In this document: positions 1 through 5,822 of the stretch, one piece after another
Numbering within the stretch: position 1 is the first letter of the stretch
Layout: each line of letters begins with the position of its first letter
From: Bacillota bacterium
GTDB taxonomy: Bacteria > Bacillota > Clostridia > Christensenellales > Aristaeellaceae
DNA: 6,140 nucleotides
Assembly (NCBI GenBank): GCA_023392395.1
Contig: JAEVZE010000189.1
Location: 1-6,140, forward strand
Reading direction: 5' to 3'
The notes under the pieces: generated by a model
What the model was told of the DNA's origin: nothing
What the model saw: only the letters and a program-made list of their open reading frames with translations
Database searches by the model: none
Made by a program: the position numbers and the translations under genes

Positions 1-704
1 GGCAGCGTAACGGCGGCATGGCGCCCTACATGCTGTGCGACGAGCGCGACCTGGTTCTCCTTCCGGACGAACTGACCTACTGTGACGGCGCGCAGGTGGC
101 CTGCGGCTTCGGCACGGTGTACGAGGCGATTGAAAAAGTGGGCGTTTCCGGCAACGACGCGGTGCTGGTGGTGGGCCTGGGCCCGGTGGGTCTGGCCACG
201 CTGATGCTGTGCCGTGCGCTGGGCGCGAACAAGCTGATCGGCGTGGAGATGAGCGACGAGCGCATCGAGCTCGCCAAGAAACTGAACCTGGTGGACGAAG
301 TGTTCAAGCCCGGCGCGGACACGCTGGCTCAGATCAAGGCGGCGACCGGCGGCAAGGGCGTGGAGCGCGCCTTCGACGCTTCGGCGGCGGACGCGGGGCG
401 TCAGCTGGCCATCCGCGCCACGCGCCAGTGGGGCAAGATCGCCTTCGTCGGCGAAGGCGGCACGGTGTCGTTCAACCCCAGCCCCGACATCATCCACGAC
501 CAGAAGACCATCTACGGCAGCTGGGTGACCAGTCTGGCCCGCATGGAGGACCTGGTGGAGCGGCTGGTGCGCTGGGGCATCCATCCGGAGGACCTGATCA
601 CCCACCGCTTCAAGCTGGAAGACGCGGACAAGGCCTACGAACTCATGGCCTCGGGCCACTGCGGCAAGGTCGCGGTCGTCTTTGACGGCACGGAGAATGT
701 TTAA
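1..704 (+). CDS. Medium-chain zinc-type alcohol/polyol dehydrogenase, 3' part (5' end outside window)
   Basis: The reading frame is open at the left edge (first full codon at base 3) and ends with TAA at 702-704. About 234 residues remain of a family that is usually 340-350 long, so the N-terminal third with the expected catalytic zinc ligands is missing. The visible part starts with the GGM-A-x-Y-M stretch and the CGFGTVYEA segment that close the GroES-like catalytic domain. A Rossmann NAD(P)-binding domain follows: the GLGPVG dinucleotide loop lies at 174-191, then GVEMSDERIELAKKL, where the acidic residue (E) after the second strand favours NAD over NADP. The end (THRFKLEDADKAYELMASGHCGKVAVVF) is typical of sorbitol, threonine and butanediol dehydrogenase relatives. 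Expected role: cytosolic NAD-linked oxidation of a secondary alcohol or polyol. Substrate unknown. The internal ATG at 18 is not the start, because family homology continues upstream of it. Confidence 0.9.
   Translation, partial: QRNGGMAPYMLCDERDLVLLPDELTYCDGAQVACGFGTVYEAIEKVGVSGNDAVLVVGLGPVGLATLMLCRALGANKLIGVEMSDERIELAKKLNLVDEVFKPGADTLAQIKAATGGKGVERAFDASAADAGRQLAIRATRQWGKIAFVGEGGTVSFNPSPDIIHDQKTIYGSWVTSLARMEDLVERLVRWGIHPEDLITHRFKLEDADKAYELMASGHCGKVAVVFDGTENV
692..695 (+). promoter_or_regulatory. Ribosome binding site of the aldo/keto reductase gene
   Basis: GGAG lies inside the last codons of the dehydrogenase gene, 10 bases before the ATG at 706 and only 1 base before the ATG at 697. The spacing decides for 706 as the start. 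Because the site lies in the upstream coding sequence, translation of the two genes is probably coupled. Confidence 0.6.
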
Positions 705-705
705 T

Positions 706-1671
706 ATGGGTGAATTTCGCGTATATAACGGCGACAAGATTCCGTCGATCGGGTTCGGCACCTTCGGTTCGGACCACTACAGCCCCGAGCAGGTCTCGGG
801 CGCGGTGGAAAACGCCATTGAGGCGGGCTACAAACTGTTCGACTGCGCCGAAGTGTACGGCAACGAAAACCTGATCGGCGAGGTGTTTGAGAAGGCGTTC
901 CAGGCCGGAAAAATCCGGCGGGAGGACATCTTCGTCACCAGCAAGGTGTGGAACAACCACCACGCCGCGGGCGAGCCGACCAAGGCGCTTCAGCGCTCGC
1001 TGAAGGACCTGAAGCTTTCTTATGTGGACGCGTACTTTGTCCACTGGCCCTTCCCCAACTACCACGCGCCGGGCTGCGACGGCGACAGCCGCAACCCGGA
1101 CTCCAGGCCCTTTTCTCAGGACGAGTTCCTGGGCGTGTGGCGTGAGCTGGAGGCGCTCTACGATCATGGCCTGACGCGTCATCTGGGCATGAGCAACATG
1201 ACCCTCTCGAAGCTCGAGGCGGTGCTGCCCCATTGCCGGGTGAAGCCTTCCCTGATCGAGATGGAGCTGCACCCCAGCTTCCAGCAGGAGGAGTTGTTCG
1301 ACTACTGCGTGGGCCGTGGCATTCAGGTGATCGGGTTCTGCCCGCTGGGCTCGCCCAACCGCCCGGAGCGCGACCGGAGCCCTGAGGACGTGGCCGACAC
1401 CGAACTGCCCGAGGTGCGGGCGGTTGCGAAGGCGCGAGGCATCCATCCGGCGCTTGTGTGCCTGAAGTGGGCTGTGCAGAAGGGCGCGATCCCGATTCCC
1501 TTCTCCGGCAGCGAGAAAAACATCCGCGCGAACCTCGCCTGCGTGTCGGAAGACCCGCTGACGCCCGCCGAGATGGAGCTGCTCCGGAAGGCCGAGCGCG
1601 ACTGCCGGCTGGTCAAGGGCCAGGTGTTTTTGTGGCCGGGAGCGGCCAGCTGGACGCAGCTGTGGGAATAG
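706..1671 (+). CDS. Aldo/keto reductase
   Basis: A 321-residue protein of normal length for the NAD(P)H-dependent aldo/keto reductase (TIM-barrel) superfamily, reducing aldehydes or ketones, including sugar aldehydes, to alcohols in the cytosol. Seen in the sequence: the N-terminal IPSIGFGTFG strand; FDCAEVYGNE with catalytic Asp46 and Tyr51; FVTSKVW with Lys80; YFVHWP with His113, so the tetrad is complete; then GMSNM, LIEMELHP and CPLGSPN. The cofactor loop near the C-terminus reads IPIPFSGSEKNIRANL, so the lysine of the common IPKS NADPH-binding motif is absent although the later R-x-N is kept. The start at 706 is one base after the dehydrogenase stop and has the best-spaced GGAG. Starts at 682 (TTG) and 697 are possible but fit the ribosome site worse. 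It is almost certainly co-transcribed with the dehydrogenase. Substrate unknown. Confidence 0.92.
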   Translation: MGEFRVYNGDKIPSIGFGTFGSDHYSPEQVSGAVENAIEAGYKLFDCAEVYGNENLIGEVFEKAFQAGKIRREDIFVTSKVWNNHHAAGEPTKALQRSLKDLKLSYVDAYFVHWPFPNYHAPGCDGDSRNPDSRPFSQDEFLGVWRELEALYDHGLTRHLGMSNMTLSKLEAVLPHCRVKPSLIEMELHPSFQQEELFDYCVGRGIQVIGFCPLGSPNRPERDRSPEDVADTELPEVRAVAKARGIHPALVCLKWAVQKGAIPIPFSGSEKNIRANLACVSEDPLTPAEMELLRKAERDCRLVKGQVFLWPGAASWTQLWE

Positions 1672-1685
1672 CGTTTTACGCACGC

Positions 1686-1715
1686 GTTGGATCGTATGCG
1701 CCGCATACGGCCAAC
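1686..1715. promoter_or_regulatory. 30-base palindrome between reductase and ABC genes (operator or mRNA hairpin)
   Basis: CGTATGCG (1693-1700) and CGCATACG (1702-1709) are perfect inverted repeats around one central C. Outside them GTTGG (1686-1690) and CCAAC (1711-1715) also pair, across an AT/G internal loop. A second palindrome, GTTGCAAC, follows at 1717-1724. As RNA it folds into a 12-bp stem with a GCC loop. There is no T-run behind it, so a classical intrinsic terminator is unlikely. The near-perfect dyad about 50 bases before the transporter start is what a repressor operator would look like, but an attenuating or mRNA-protecting hairpin is equally possible. No convincing promoter boxes were seen in 1672-1762. 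Confidence 0.5.
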
Positions 1716-1749
1716 AGTTGCAACATAGAAACCCAATCTGAAATGGAAA

Positions 1750-1753
1750 GAGG
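1750..1753 (+). promoter_or_regulatory. Ribosome binding site of the ABC ATPase gene
   Basis: GAGG, inside the purine run GAAAGAGGGG (1746-1755), sits 9 bases before GTG 1763. Spacing to GTG 1757 is too short (about 3) and to ATG 1775 too long (about 21). This favours GTG 1763 as the start codon. Confidence 0.5.
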
Positions 1754-1762
1754 GGTGTGCCG

Positions 1763-3283
1763 GTGCAAGAGCCAATGAAGGCCGTTACGTCCGGCGAGGT
1801 GCTGCTCCAGATGGAGGGCATCGAGAAAGTGTTCCCGGGCGTGCACGCACTGAACAATTGCCGCTTCGAGCTCAAGCGCGGCGAAGTGCACGCGCTGGTT
1901 GGCGAGAACGGCGCGGGCAAGTCAACGCTGATGAAGGTGCTGACCGGCATCTACAAGCGCGACGGCGGCACGATTCTCTTTAAAGGCCAGGAACTCAACC
2001 TGAACTCCCCCGAGGAGGCGCAGACCAAGGGCATCGGCATCATCCATCAGGAGCTGAACCTGATGCCCCATCTGAGCGTGGCGGAAAACATTTTCATCGG
2101 GCGCGAGCCGATGCGCGGGCCGTTCCTCGACAAGAAGAAGGCCAACGACGACGCTCGGAAGCTGTTGCGCTCGCTGAACATCGAAATCGATCCCGCGATC
2201 GCCTGCAACAAGCTGTCCGTGGCCAAGCAGCAGATGGTGGAGATCGCGAAGGCCCTGTCCTACGACAGCGAGCTGCTCGTCATGGACGAGCCCTCCGCCG
2301 CCTTGACCGATAACGAGGTCCAGGAGCTGTTCCGCTTCATCCGGGACCTGAAAGCCAGAGGCCACGCGATCATCTACATCTCACACCGTTTGGACGAGCT
2401 GCCGCTGATCACCGACCGAATCACCGTCATGCGGGACGGCCAGTACGTGAACACGGTGGACACCAAGGACGTGACCAAGGAGCAGATCATTTCGATGATG
2501 GTCGGGCGCGTGATCTACGAGCAGCCCAAGACCAAGAGCGAAGTGCCCCAGGGTGCGCCCACGATTCTGGAAGTCAAAGGCCTTTTGGCCCAGAACGTGA
2601 AAAACGTCAGCTTCACCCTGAAAAAGGGCGAGATTCTGGGCTTTGCGGGCCTGATGGGCGCGGGCCGCACCGAGACCATGCGCGCGCTGTTCGGCGCGGA
2701 CCCCACGGAGCGCGGCGAAATCCTTATGAATGGCAAACCCGTCTCCATCGAATCCCCGGTGGACGCGGTGAACCTGGGGATCGGCTACCTGAGCGAGGAC
2801 CGTAAGGCATTCGGCCTGGCGGTGGGGCTGTCGGTGAGCGAGAACAGTGTCATGGCCAACCTTGATGAGTTCACTTCCGCCGGGTTCGTCAAGCGCAAAA
2901 AGGTGAACCAGGTCACGAGGGAATACGTGGACAAGCTGTCCATCAAGACGCCCAGCGTCAACCAGCTGATCAAGAACCTCTCCGGCGGCAACCAGCAGAA
3001 GGTGGTCATCGCCAAGTGGCTGATCAAGAACTGCGACATCCTGATCTTCGACGAACCCACCCGCGGCATCGACGTAGGCGCCAAGTCCGAGATCTACCAC
3101 CTAATGGGCGATCTGGTGAAGATGGGCAAGTCCATCATCATGATCAGCTCTGAAATGCCGGAACTGCTGCGCATGAGCGACCGGCTGGTTGTGATGAGCG
3201 AAGGACGCGTCACCGGCGAACTGGACATCGCCGAGGCGACCCAGGAGAAGATCATGACGCTCGCCACGACGGCGATGAGTTAG
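1763..3283 (+). CDS. Sugar ABC transporter ATP-binding protein (double nucleotide-binding domain, RbsA/MglA type)
   Basis: A 506-residue protein, usual length for the carbohydrate-uptake (CUT2) class in which one chain carries both ATPase domains. Domain 1: Walker A GENGAGKST (47-55), Q-loop HQELNL, signature LSVAKQQ (from 151), Walker B LLVMDEPS (Asp175, Glu176) and switch His208 in ISHRLDE. Domain 2: Walker A is degenerate (AGLMGAGRTE, Arg302 in place of Lys), then YLSEDRK, a canonical signature NLSGGNQQ (around 406-412), Walker B IFDEPTRG (Asp430, Glu431) and Ser463 where the switch His would be. This asymmetry, with an intact Walker A in the first half and a good signature motif in the second, is normal for RbsA, MglA and XylG and is not decay. 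The protein should energise import from the cytoplasmic face with the permease encoded 6 bases downstream. The GTG start at 1763 is chosen by ribosome-site spacing; 1757 and 1775 are alternatives. The transported sugar cannot be told. Confidence 0.95.
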   Translation: MQEPMKAVTSGEVLLQMEGIEKVFPGVHALNNCRFELKRGEVHALVGENGAGKSTLMKVLTGIYKRDGGTILFKGQELNLNSPEEAQTKGIGIIHQELNLMPHLSVAENIFIGREPMRGPFLDKKKANDDARKLLRSLNIEIDPAIACNKLSVAKQQMVEIAKALSYDSELLVMDEPSAALTDNEVQELFRFIRDLKARGHAIIYISHRLDELPLITDRITVMRDGQYVNTVDTKDVTKEQIISMMVGRVIYEQPKTKSEVPQGAPTILEVKGLLAQNVKNVSFTLKKGEILGFAGLMGAGRTETMRALFGADPTERGEILMNGKPVSIESPVDAVNLGIGYLSEDRKAFGLAVGLSVSENSVMANLDEFTSAGFVKRKKVNQVTREYVDKLSIKTPSVNQLIKNLSGGNQQKVVIAKWLIKNCDILIFDEPTRGIDVGAKSEIYHLMGDLVKMGKSIIMISSEMPELLRMSDRLVVMSEGRVTGELDIAEATQEKIMTLATTAMS

Positions 3284-3289
3284 GAGTGA

Positions 3290-4306
3290 ATGAAACCAAT
3301 GTCTCAGAAGGCATTACCGCAAAACCAGACCATGGGTCCCTCGTTCGACTGGCAGAAGTTGTTCGCGCCGCTGGTGATGGTGCTGTTGTACATCTTCTTC
3401 TCGATCTTCGGCGTCAACTTCCTGTCCGGTGAGACGCTGGTGAACATCCTGAACGCGTCTTACTTCATCGGCTTTATGGCGCTGGGTGTGACGTTCGTCA
3501 TCATCACGGGCGGCATCGACCTGTCGCTGGGCACCACGATGATCTGCGGCATGCTGATCGGCGGCATGGCGCAGGGCTGGGGCTGGAACATCTGGGCCTC
3601 GCTGGCGCTGGGCGTCGCGGTGAGCACGCTCATCGGCCTCTTGAACGGCCTGATGATCGCCTACCTGAAGCTGCCCCCCTTCATCGCCACGCTGGGCACG
3701 CAAATGATGGGTATGGGCTTTGGCGCCATCATCACCAAGGTCACCACCATGCGCTACACCGACCAGTCCTTCAAGCACCTGTTCTACAAGCTGGGCAACG
3801 AGGAGACGCTGGGCGTCTTCCGCGCCTTCCCGATCGGCATCGTCTGGCTGGCGGCGGTGTTCCTGATCGCCTGGGTGGTCTTGAACCGCACCAAGTTCGG
3901 CCGCTACACCTTCGCGATGGGCTCCAACTATGAGGCCGCGCGCCTCTCCGGCATCAAGACCAAGCATTGGCTCACGATGGTGTACACGCTGTGCGGCTTC
4001 TTCTGCGGCGTCGCGGGCATCTTCTTCGCGGCGGTCTACACCACCATCATCCCCTCTACCGGCAACGGCCTGGAGCTGCTGGCCATCGCGGGCGTCGTCA
4101 TCGGCGGCACCTCGATGTCGGGCGGCACGGGCTCCCTGACCGGTACGCTCATCGGCGTGTTCACCATGTCGATCCTTCGTGTCGGCCTGATGTCGATGGG
4201 CCTGCAGGGCCAGTGGCAGACGTTCATGACCGGCGCGGTCGTGGTCGGCGCAGTCCTTCTGGATCAGTACCGCGTCAGCCAAACGAATAAGGTGAAGAAA
4301 GTCTGA
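3290..4306 (+). CDS. Sugar ABC transporter permease (RbsC type)
   Basis: A 338-residue integral membrane protein of the BPD_transp_2 / RbsC family, presumed to form a homodimeric channel for sugar import. A cytoplasmic N-terminal tail of about 25 residues is followed by 8-10 hydrophobic segments, the first being PLVMVLLYIFFSIFG. Family landmarks: IITGGIDLSLG near the third segment, LPPFIATLGT in the middle, the cytoplasmic coupling loop GRYTFAMGSNYEAARLSGI that contacts the ATPase, and the Gly-rich GGTSMSGGTGSLTGTLIG. AGGAG (3282-3286) overlaps the ATPase stop. ATG 3290 follows after 3 bases and ATG 3299 after 12, so either may be used; the longer form is given here. The 6-base gap to the ATPase stop indicates one transcript. 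The stop codon lies in the first arm of a small hairpin (4304-4320). Confidence 0.94.
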   Translation: MKPMSQKALPQNQTMGPSFDWQKLFAPLVMVLLYIFFSIFGVNFLSGETLVNILNASYFIGFMALGVTFVIITGGIDLSLGTTMICGMLIGGMAQGWGWNIWASLALGVAVSTLIGLLNGLMIAYLKLPPFIATLGTQMMGMGFGAIITKVTTMRYTDQSFKHLFYKLGNEETLGVFRAFPIGIVWLAAVFLIAWVVLNRTKFGRYTFAMGSNYEAARLSGIKTKHWLTMVYTLCGFFCGVAGIFFAAVYTTIIPSTGNGLELLAIAGVVIGGTSMSGGTGSLTGTLIGVFTMSILRVGLMSMGLQGQWQTFMTGAVVVGAVLLDQYRVSQTNKVKKV

Positions 4307-4320
4307 GCGCTAGGCGCTCA
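4304..4320 (+). other. Hairpin overlapping the permease stop codon
   Basis: TGAGCGC (4304-4310) and GCGCTCA (4314-4320) pair perfectly around the loop TAG. The first three bases are the permease stop. No T-run follows, so termination is not supported. It may cap or stabilise the 3' end of the permease message just before the hairpin-rich repeat. Confidence 0.5.
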
Positions 4321-4326
4321 GGGCGC

Positions 4327-4486
4327 TGAAAATCCGCGCGGCTTTTCAACGCGAAAGAAGCAGACTGCGCGAGCCTGAAATCCTGCGGGATTTCCGGGCG
4401 GCTCGCTGACCTGGGGTGTTGTTTTCGGCACCAGTGTATGCACTGGTAGCGAAAACACGTTCCCGGCGCACATGTCGCCGGGAACG
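4327..4486 (+). repeat. Multi-hairpin intergenic repeat, copy 1 (intact)
   Basis: About 160 bases folding into four hairpins. A: TGAAAA (4327-4332) with TTTTCA (4343-4348). B: outer stem GCGAGCC (4369-4375) with GGCTCGC (4400-4406), inner stem GAAATCC (4377-4383) with GGATTTC (4388-4394). C: TGTTTTCG (4420-4427) with CGAAAACA (4450-4457), and ACCAGTG (4430-4436) with CACTGGT (4441-4447). D: CGTTCCCGGCG (4458-4468) with CGCCGGGAACG (4476-4486), 11 perfect pairs around 7 bases. The same element recurs in reverse orientation at 5823-6140. In the block 4338-4410 the copies match at 66 of 73 positions without gaps. It sits between the permease and binding-protein genes, where it could uncouple their mRNA levels. 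I do not recognise the family; REP/BIME-type repeats are the nearest known concept. Confidence 0.85.
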
Positions 4487-4577
4487 ATGAAAGCTCTGAG
4501 GGGATTGTCAACAATCCGGCCACAGGGCACAACGTTCGATTCTGTGCGGCCCAAAGCCGCTGGAATAATATCAATTT
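4487..4577 (+). promoter_or_regulatory. Structured leader of the binding-protein gene with competing stems
   Basis: This stretch is not shared with the second repeat copy. It contains a small hairpin, GGATTG (4502-4507) with CAATCC (4512-4517). Next, GGCCACAG (4518-4525) can pair with CTGT..GGCC (4542-4551, 2-base bulge). Alternatively GCGGC (4546-4550) pairs with GCCGC (4556-4560) across the loop CCAAA. The last two share bases, so they exclude each other. The arrangement resembles a translational or transcriptional switch ahead of the ribosome site, but no known riboswitch core was recognised and no promoter is clear. Confidence 0.35.
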
Positions 4578-4583
4578 GGGAGG
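4578..4583 (+). promoter_or_regulatory. Strong ribosome binding site of the substrate-binding protein gene
   Basis: GGGAGG with 9 bases to ATG 4593. It is the strongest Shine-Dalgarno sequence in the window, fitting the high expression usually needed for a binding protein. Confidence 0.8.
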
Positions 4584-4592
4584 AACCTCACG

Positions 4593-5666
4593 ATGAAGAA
4601 GGCTCTAGCATTGGTTCTTGCTCTGGTCCTCGCGTTCGCGATGACCGCTTCGGCGCTTGCCGAAGCGAAACCCTACATCGCGATCATTTCCAAGGGCTTC
4701 CAGCATCAGTTCTGGCAGACCGTCAACCTGGGCGCTCAGGATGCCGCCAAGAAGTACAACGTGGACATCACCTTTGACGGCCCGCCGTCCGAATCCGACA
4801 TCTCCGTGCAGATCGACATGCTCAACGCCGCTCTGGCCAAGAACCCCAAGGCGCTGGCGCTCGCGGCCCTGGACACCGAGTCCGTGACCGAGCAGCTGCT
4901 CGCCGCCAAGGAAAAGGGCATCCCGGTCATCGGCTTTGACTCCGGCGTGCCGAATGCGCCCGAGGGCACCATCGTCTCCACCGCTTCCACCAACAACGAG
5001 TCCGCCGGCGCCCTGGCTGCCGAGCAGATGTTCAACATCGAAGCCGTGAAGGCCGCCATCACCGCCGCCACGCCCGAAGCGCCGGTCATCCTGGGCGCAA
5101 TGAGCCAGGATGCCACCTCCGCGTCCGTCGTGGGCCGCACCACCGGCTACCTGAACAAGATGTGGGAGCTGGTCTCCGCCGTGAAGCCGGGCGAAGTCGC
5201 CATCACCGGCCACGACAAGTACAACAAGGCCTCCGAATCCGGCAAGGTCTCCGTTGAACTGAACATCCTGGTGCCCGCCACCACCAACATCACCGACTGC
5301 CAGACCACCGCGCAGGGCCTGCTGCAGAAGAAGCCGGTTTCCATCTTCTGCTCCAACGAAGCGACCGTGGCCGGCCTCCTCGCCGCCACCACCGATGGCC
5401 AGGACCTCGACCGCACCAACGGCGCCTTCAAGGACGTCGTCGTGATCGGCTTCGACGCTGGCAAGAACCAGAAGGAAGCCGTCAAGAACGGCTGGTTCTT
5501 CGGCTCTGTGACCCAGGATCCCTACATGATCGGCTTTGACGCTGTGGAACTCGCGGTGAAGGCCATGAACGGCGAAACGGTTGACGCCGTCGTCGACACC
5601 GGCTGCCAGTTCTACACCGCCGCCAACATGGACGACGCGAAGATCGCGCCGCTGCTTTACGACTAA
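4593..5666 (+). CDS. Sugar ABC transporter substrate-binding protein (periplasmic-binding-protein-like, RbsB class)
   Basis: A 357-residue secreted binding protein of the ribose/galactose-type family (Peripla_BP_4). Residues 1-23 form a signal peptide: KK, a long Leu/Ala/Val core, and an A-L-A site at 21-23 before EAKPY. There is no lipobox cysteine, so signal peptidase I cleavage is predicted and not lipid anchoring. The mature part opens with YIAIISKGFQHQFWQTVNLGAQDAA, the usual first strand and helix of lobe 1. KNPKALALAALDTESV and GIPVIGFDSGVPNA follow, then STNNESAGALAAEQM leading to lobe 2. The later IFCSNEATVAGLLAA and VVVIGFDAGKNQKEAVKNGWFFGSVTQDPYMIG are the ligand-cleft and hinge strands. 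It should capture the sugar outside the membrane and deliver it to the permease and ATPase encoded upstream. Codons are strongly C-ending, consistent with high expression. It is preceded by GGGAGG and followed by a clear terminator. Ligand not predictable. Confidence 0.95.
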   Translation: MKKALALVLALVLAFAMTASALAEAKPYIAIISKGFQHQFWQTVNLGAQDAAKKYNVDITFDGPPSESDISVQIDMLNAALAKNPKALALAALDTESVTEQLLAAKEKGIPVIGFDSGVPNAPEGTIVSTASTNNESAGALAAEQMFNIEAVKAAITAATPEAPVILGAMSQDATSASVVGRTTGYLNKMWELVSAVKPGEVAITGHDKYNKASESGKVSVELNILVPATTNITDCQTTAQGLLQKKPVSIFCSNEATVAGLLAATTDGQDLDRTNGAFKDVVVIGFDAGKNQKEAVKNGWFFGSVTQDPYMIGFDAVELAVKAMNGETVDAVVDTGCQFYTAANMDDAKIAPLLYD

Positions 5667-5680
5667 GAGAAGATGACGCC

Positions 5681-5706
5681 CGGGGGCTCCGCCACCGGGA
5701 CCCCCG
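5681..5706 (+). other. GC-rich hairpin after the binding-protein stop
   Basis: CGGGGG (5681-5686) pairs with CCCCCG (5701-5706), with a short inner TCC/GGA stem and a bulged C. It is the first of three hairpins in a row behind the gene. It lacks a T-run and probably protects the 3' end or acts with the next hairpin. Confidence 0.55.
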
Positions 5707-5729
5707 CCAGGGGAGATGATCTCCCCTGG
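5707..5729 (+). other. Perfect 10-bp hairpin after the binding-protein gene
   Basis: CCAGGGGAGA (5707-5716) and TCTCCCCTGG (5720-5729) are perfect inverted repeats around TGA. It directly abuts the preceding hairpin, and no T-run follows. Together the two form a strong RNA double hairpin upstream of the real terminator, possibly an exonuclease block. The pair could itself be a dispersed palindromic unit; only a genome search would tell. Confidence 0.65.
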
Positions 5730-5753
5730 ACCTCACACTAGGGAACAACAAGC

Positions 5754-5785
5754 AAAAGGCAGAGGGTTTCGGCCCCCTGCCTTTT
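5754..5785 (+). terminator. Intrinsic terminator of the transporter operon (possibly bidirectional)
   Basis: AAAAGGCAG (5754-5762) pairs with CTGCCTTTT (5777-5785). One A/C mismatch separates it from GGG/CCC (5764-5766 and 5773-5775) around the loop TTTCGG. The T-tract is four long on the + strand and mirrored by AAAA on the other side, so it could work in both directions. It lies 87 bases past the binding-protein stop and is the only textbook terminator in the window. Confidence 0.88.
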
Positions 5786-5822
5786 CCATTGCCCACAAAT
5801 ACCGGTGTTTGTTTCTTCAAAT

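Noticed and set aside
1686..1724. Palindrome as an intrinsic terminator after the reductase gene
   Set aside because: No T-run follows the stem; the next bases are AGTTGCAAC.
643..1950. Long open frame of 435 codons on the - strand
   Set aside because: It lies opposite the reductase and the ATPase start, its translation is Arg/His/Pro/Val-rich low-complexity sequence without a family motif, and it follows the GC-rich codon pattern of the + strand genes.
2645..2674. Damaged second ATPase domain (Arg in place of the Walker A Lys)
   Set aside because: This degeneracy is the normal state of the second domain in RbsA/MglA-type ATPases.
2381..3100. Open frame of 239 codons on the - strand
   Set aside because: Antisense to the second ATPase domain, whose motifs are all intact on the + strand; no domain seen.
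3314..4282. Open frame of 322 codons on the - strand
   Set aside because: Antisense to the permease; highly charged His/Asp/Arg-rich translation typical of the reverse of a GC-rich membrane-protein gene.
4327..4486. Known riboswitch or T-box upstream of the binding protein
   Set aside because: No conserved core of a known class was recognised, and the same element lies in the opposite orientation after the gene, which does not fit a gene-specific leader.
4566..4571. TAATAT as a -10 box for a promoter of the binding-protein gene
   Set aside because: A start about 7 bases downstream would fall on the ribosome site, and no -35-like box lies at the right distance (TGTGCG only).
4472..4777. Open frame of 101 codons on the + strand
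   Set aside because: It starts in the loop of hairpin D and overlaps the signal peptide of the binding protein in another frame; no ribosome site.
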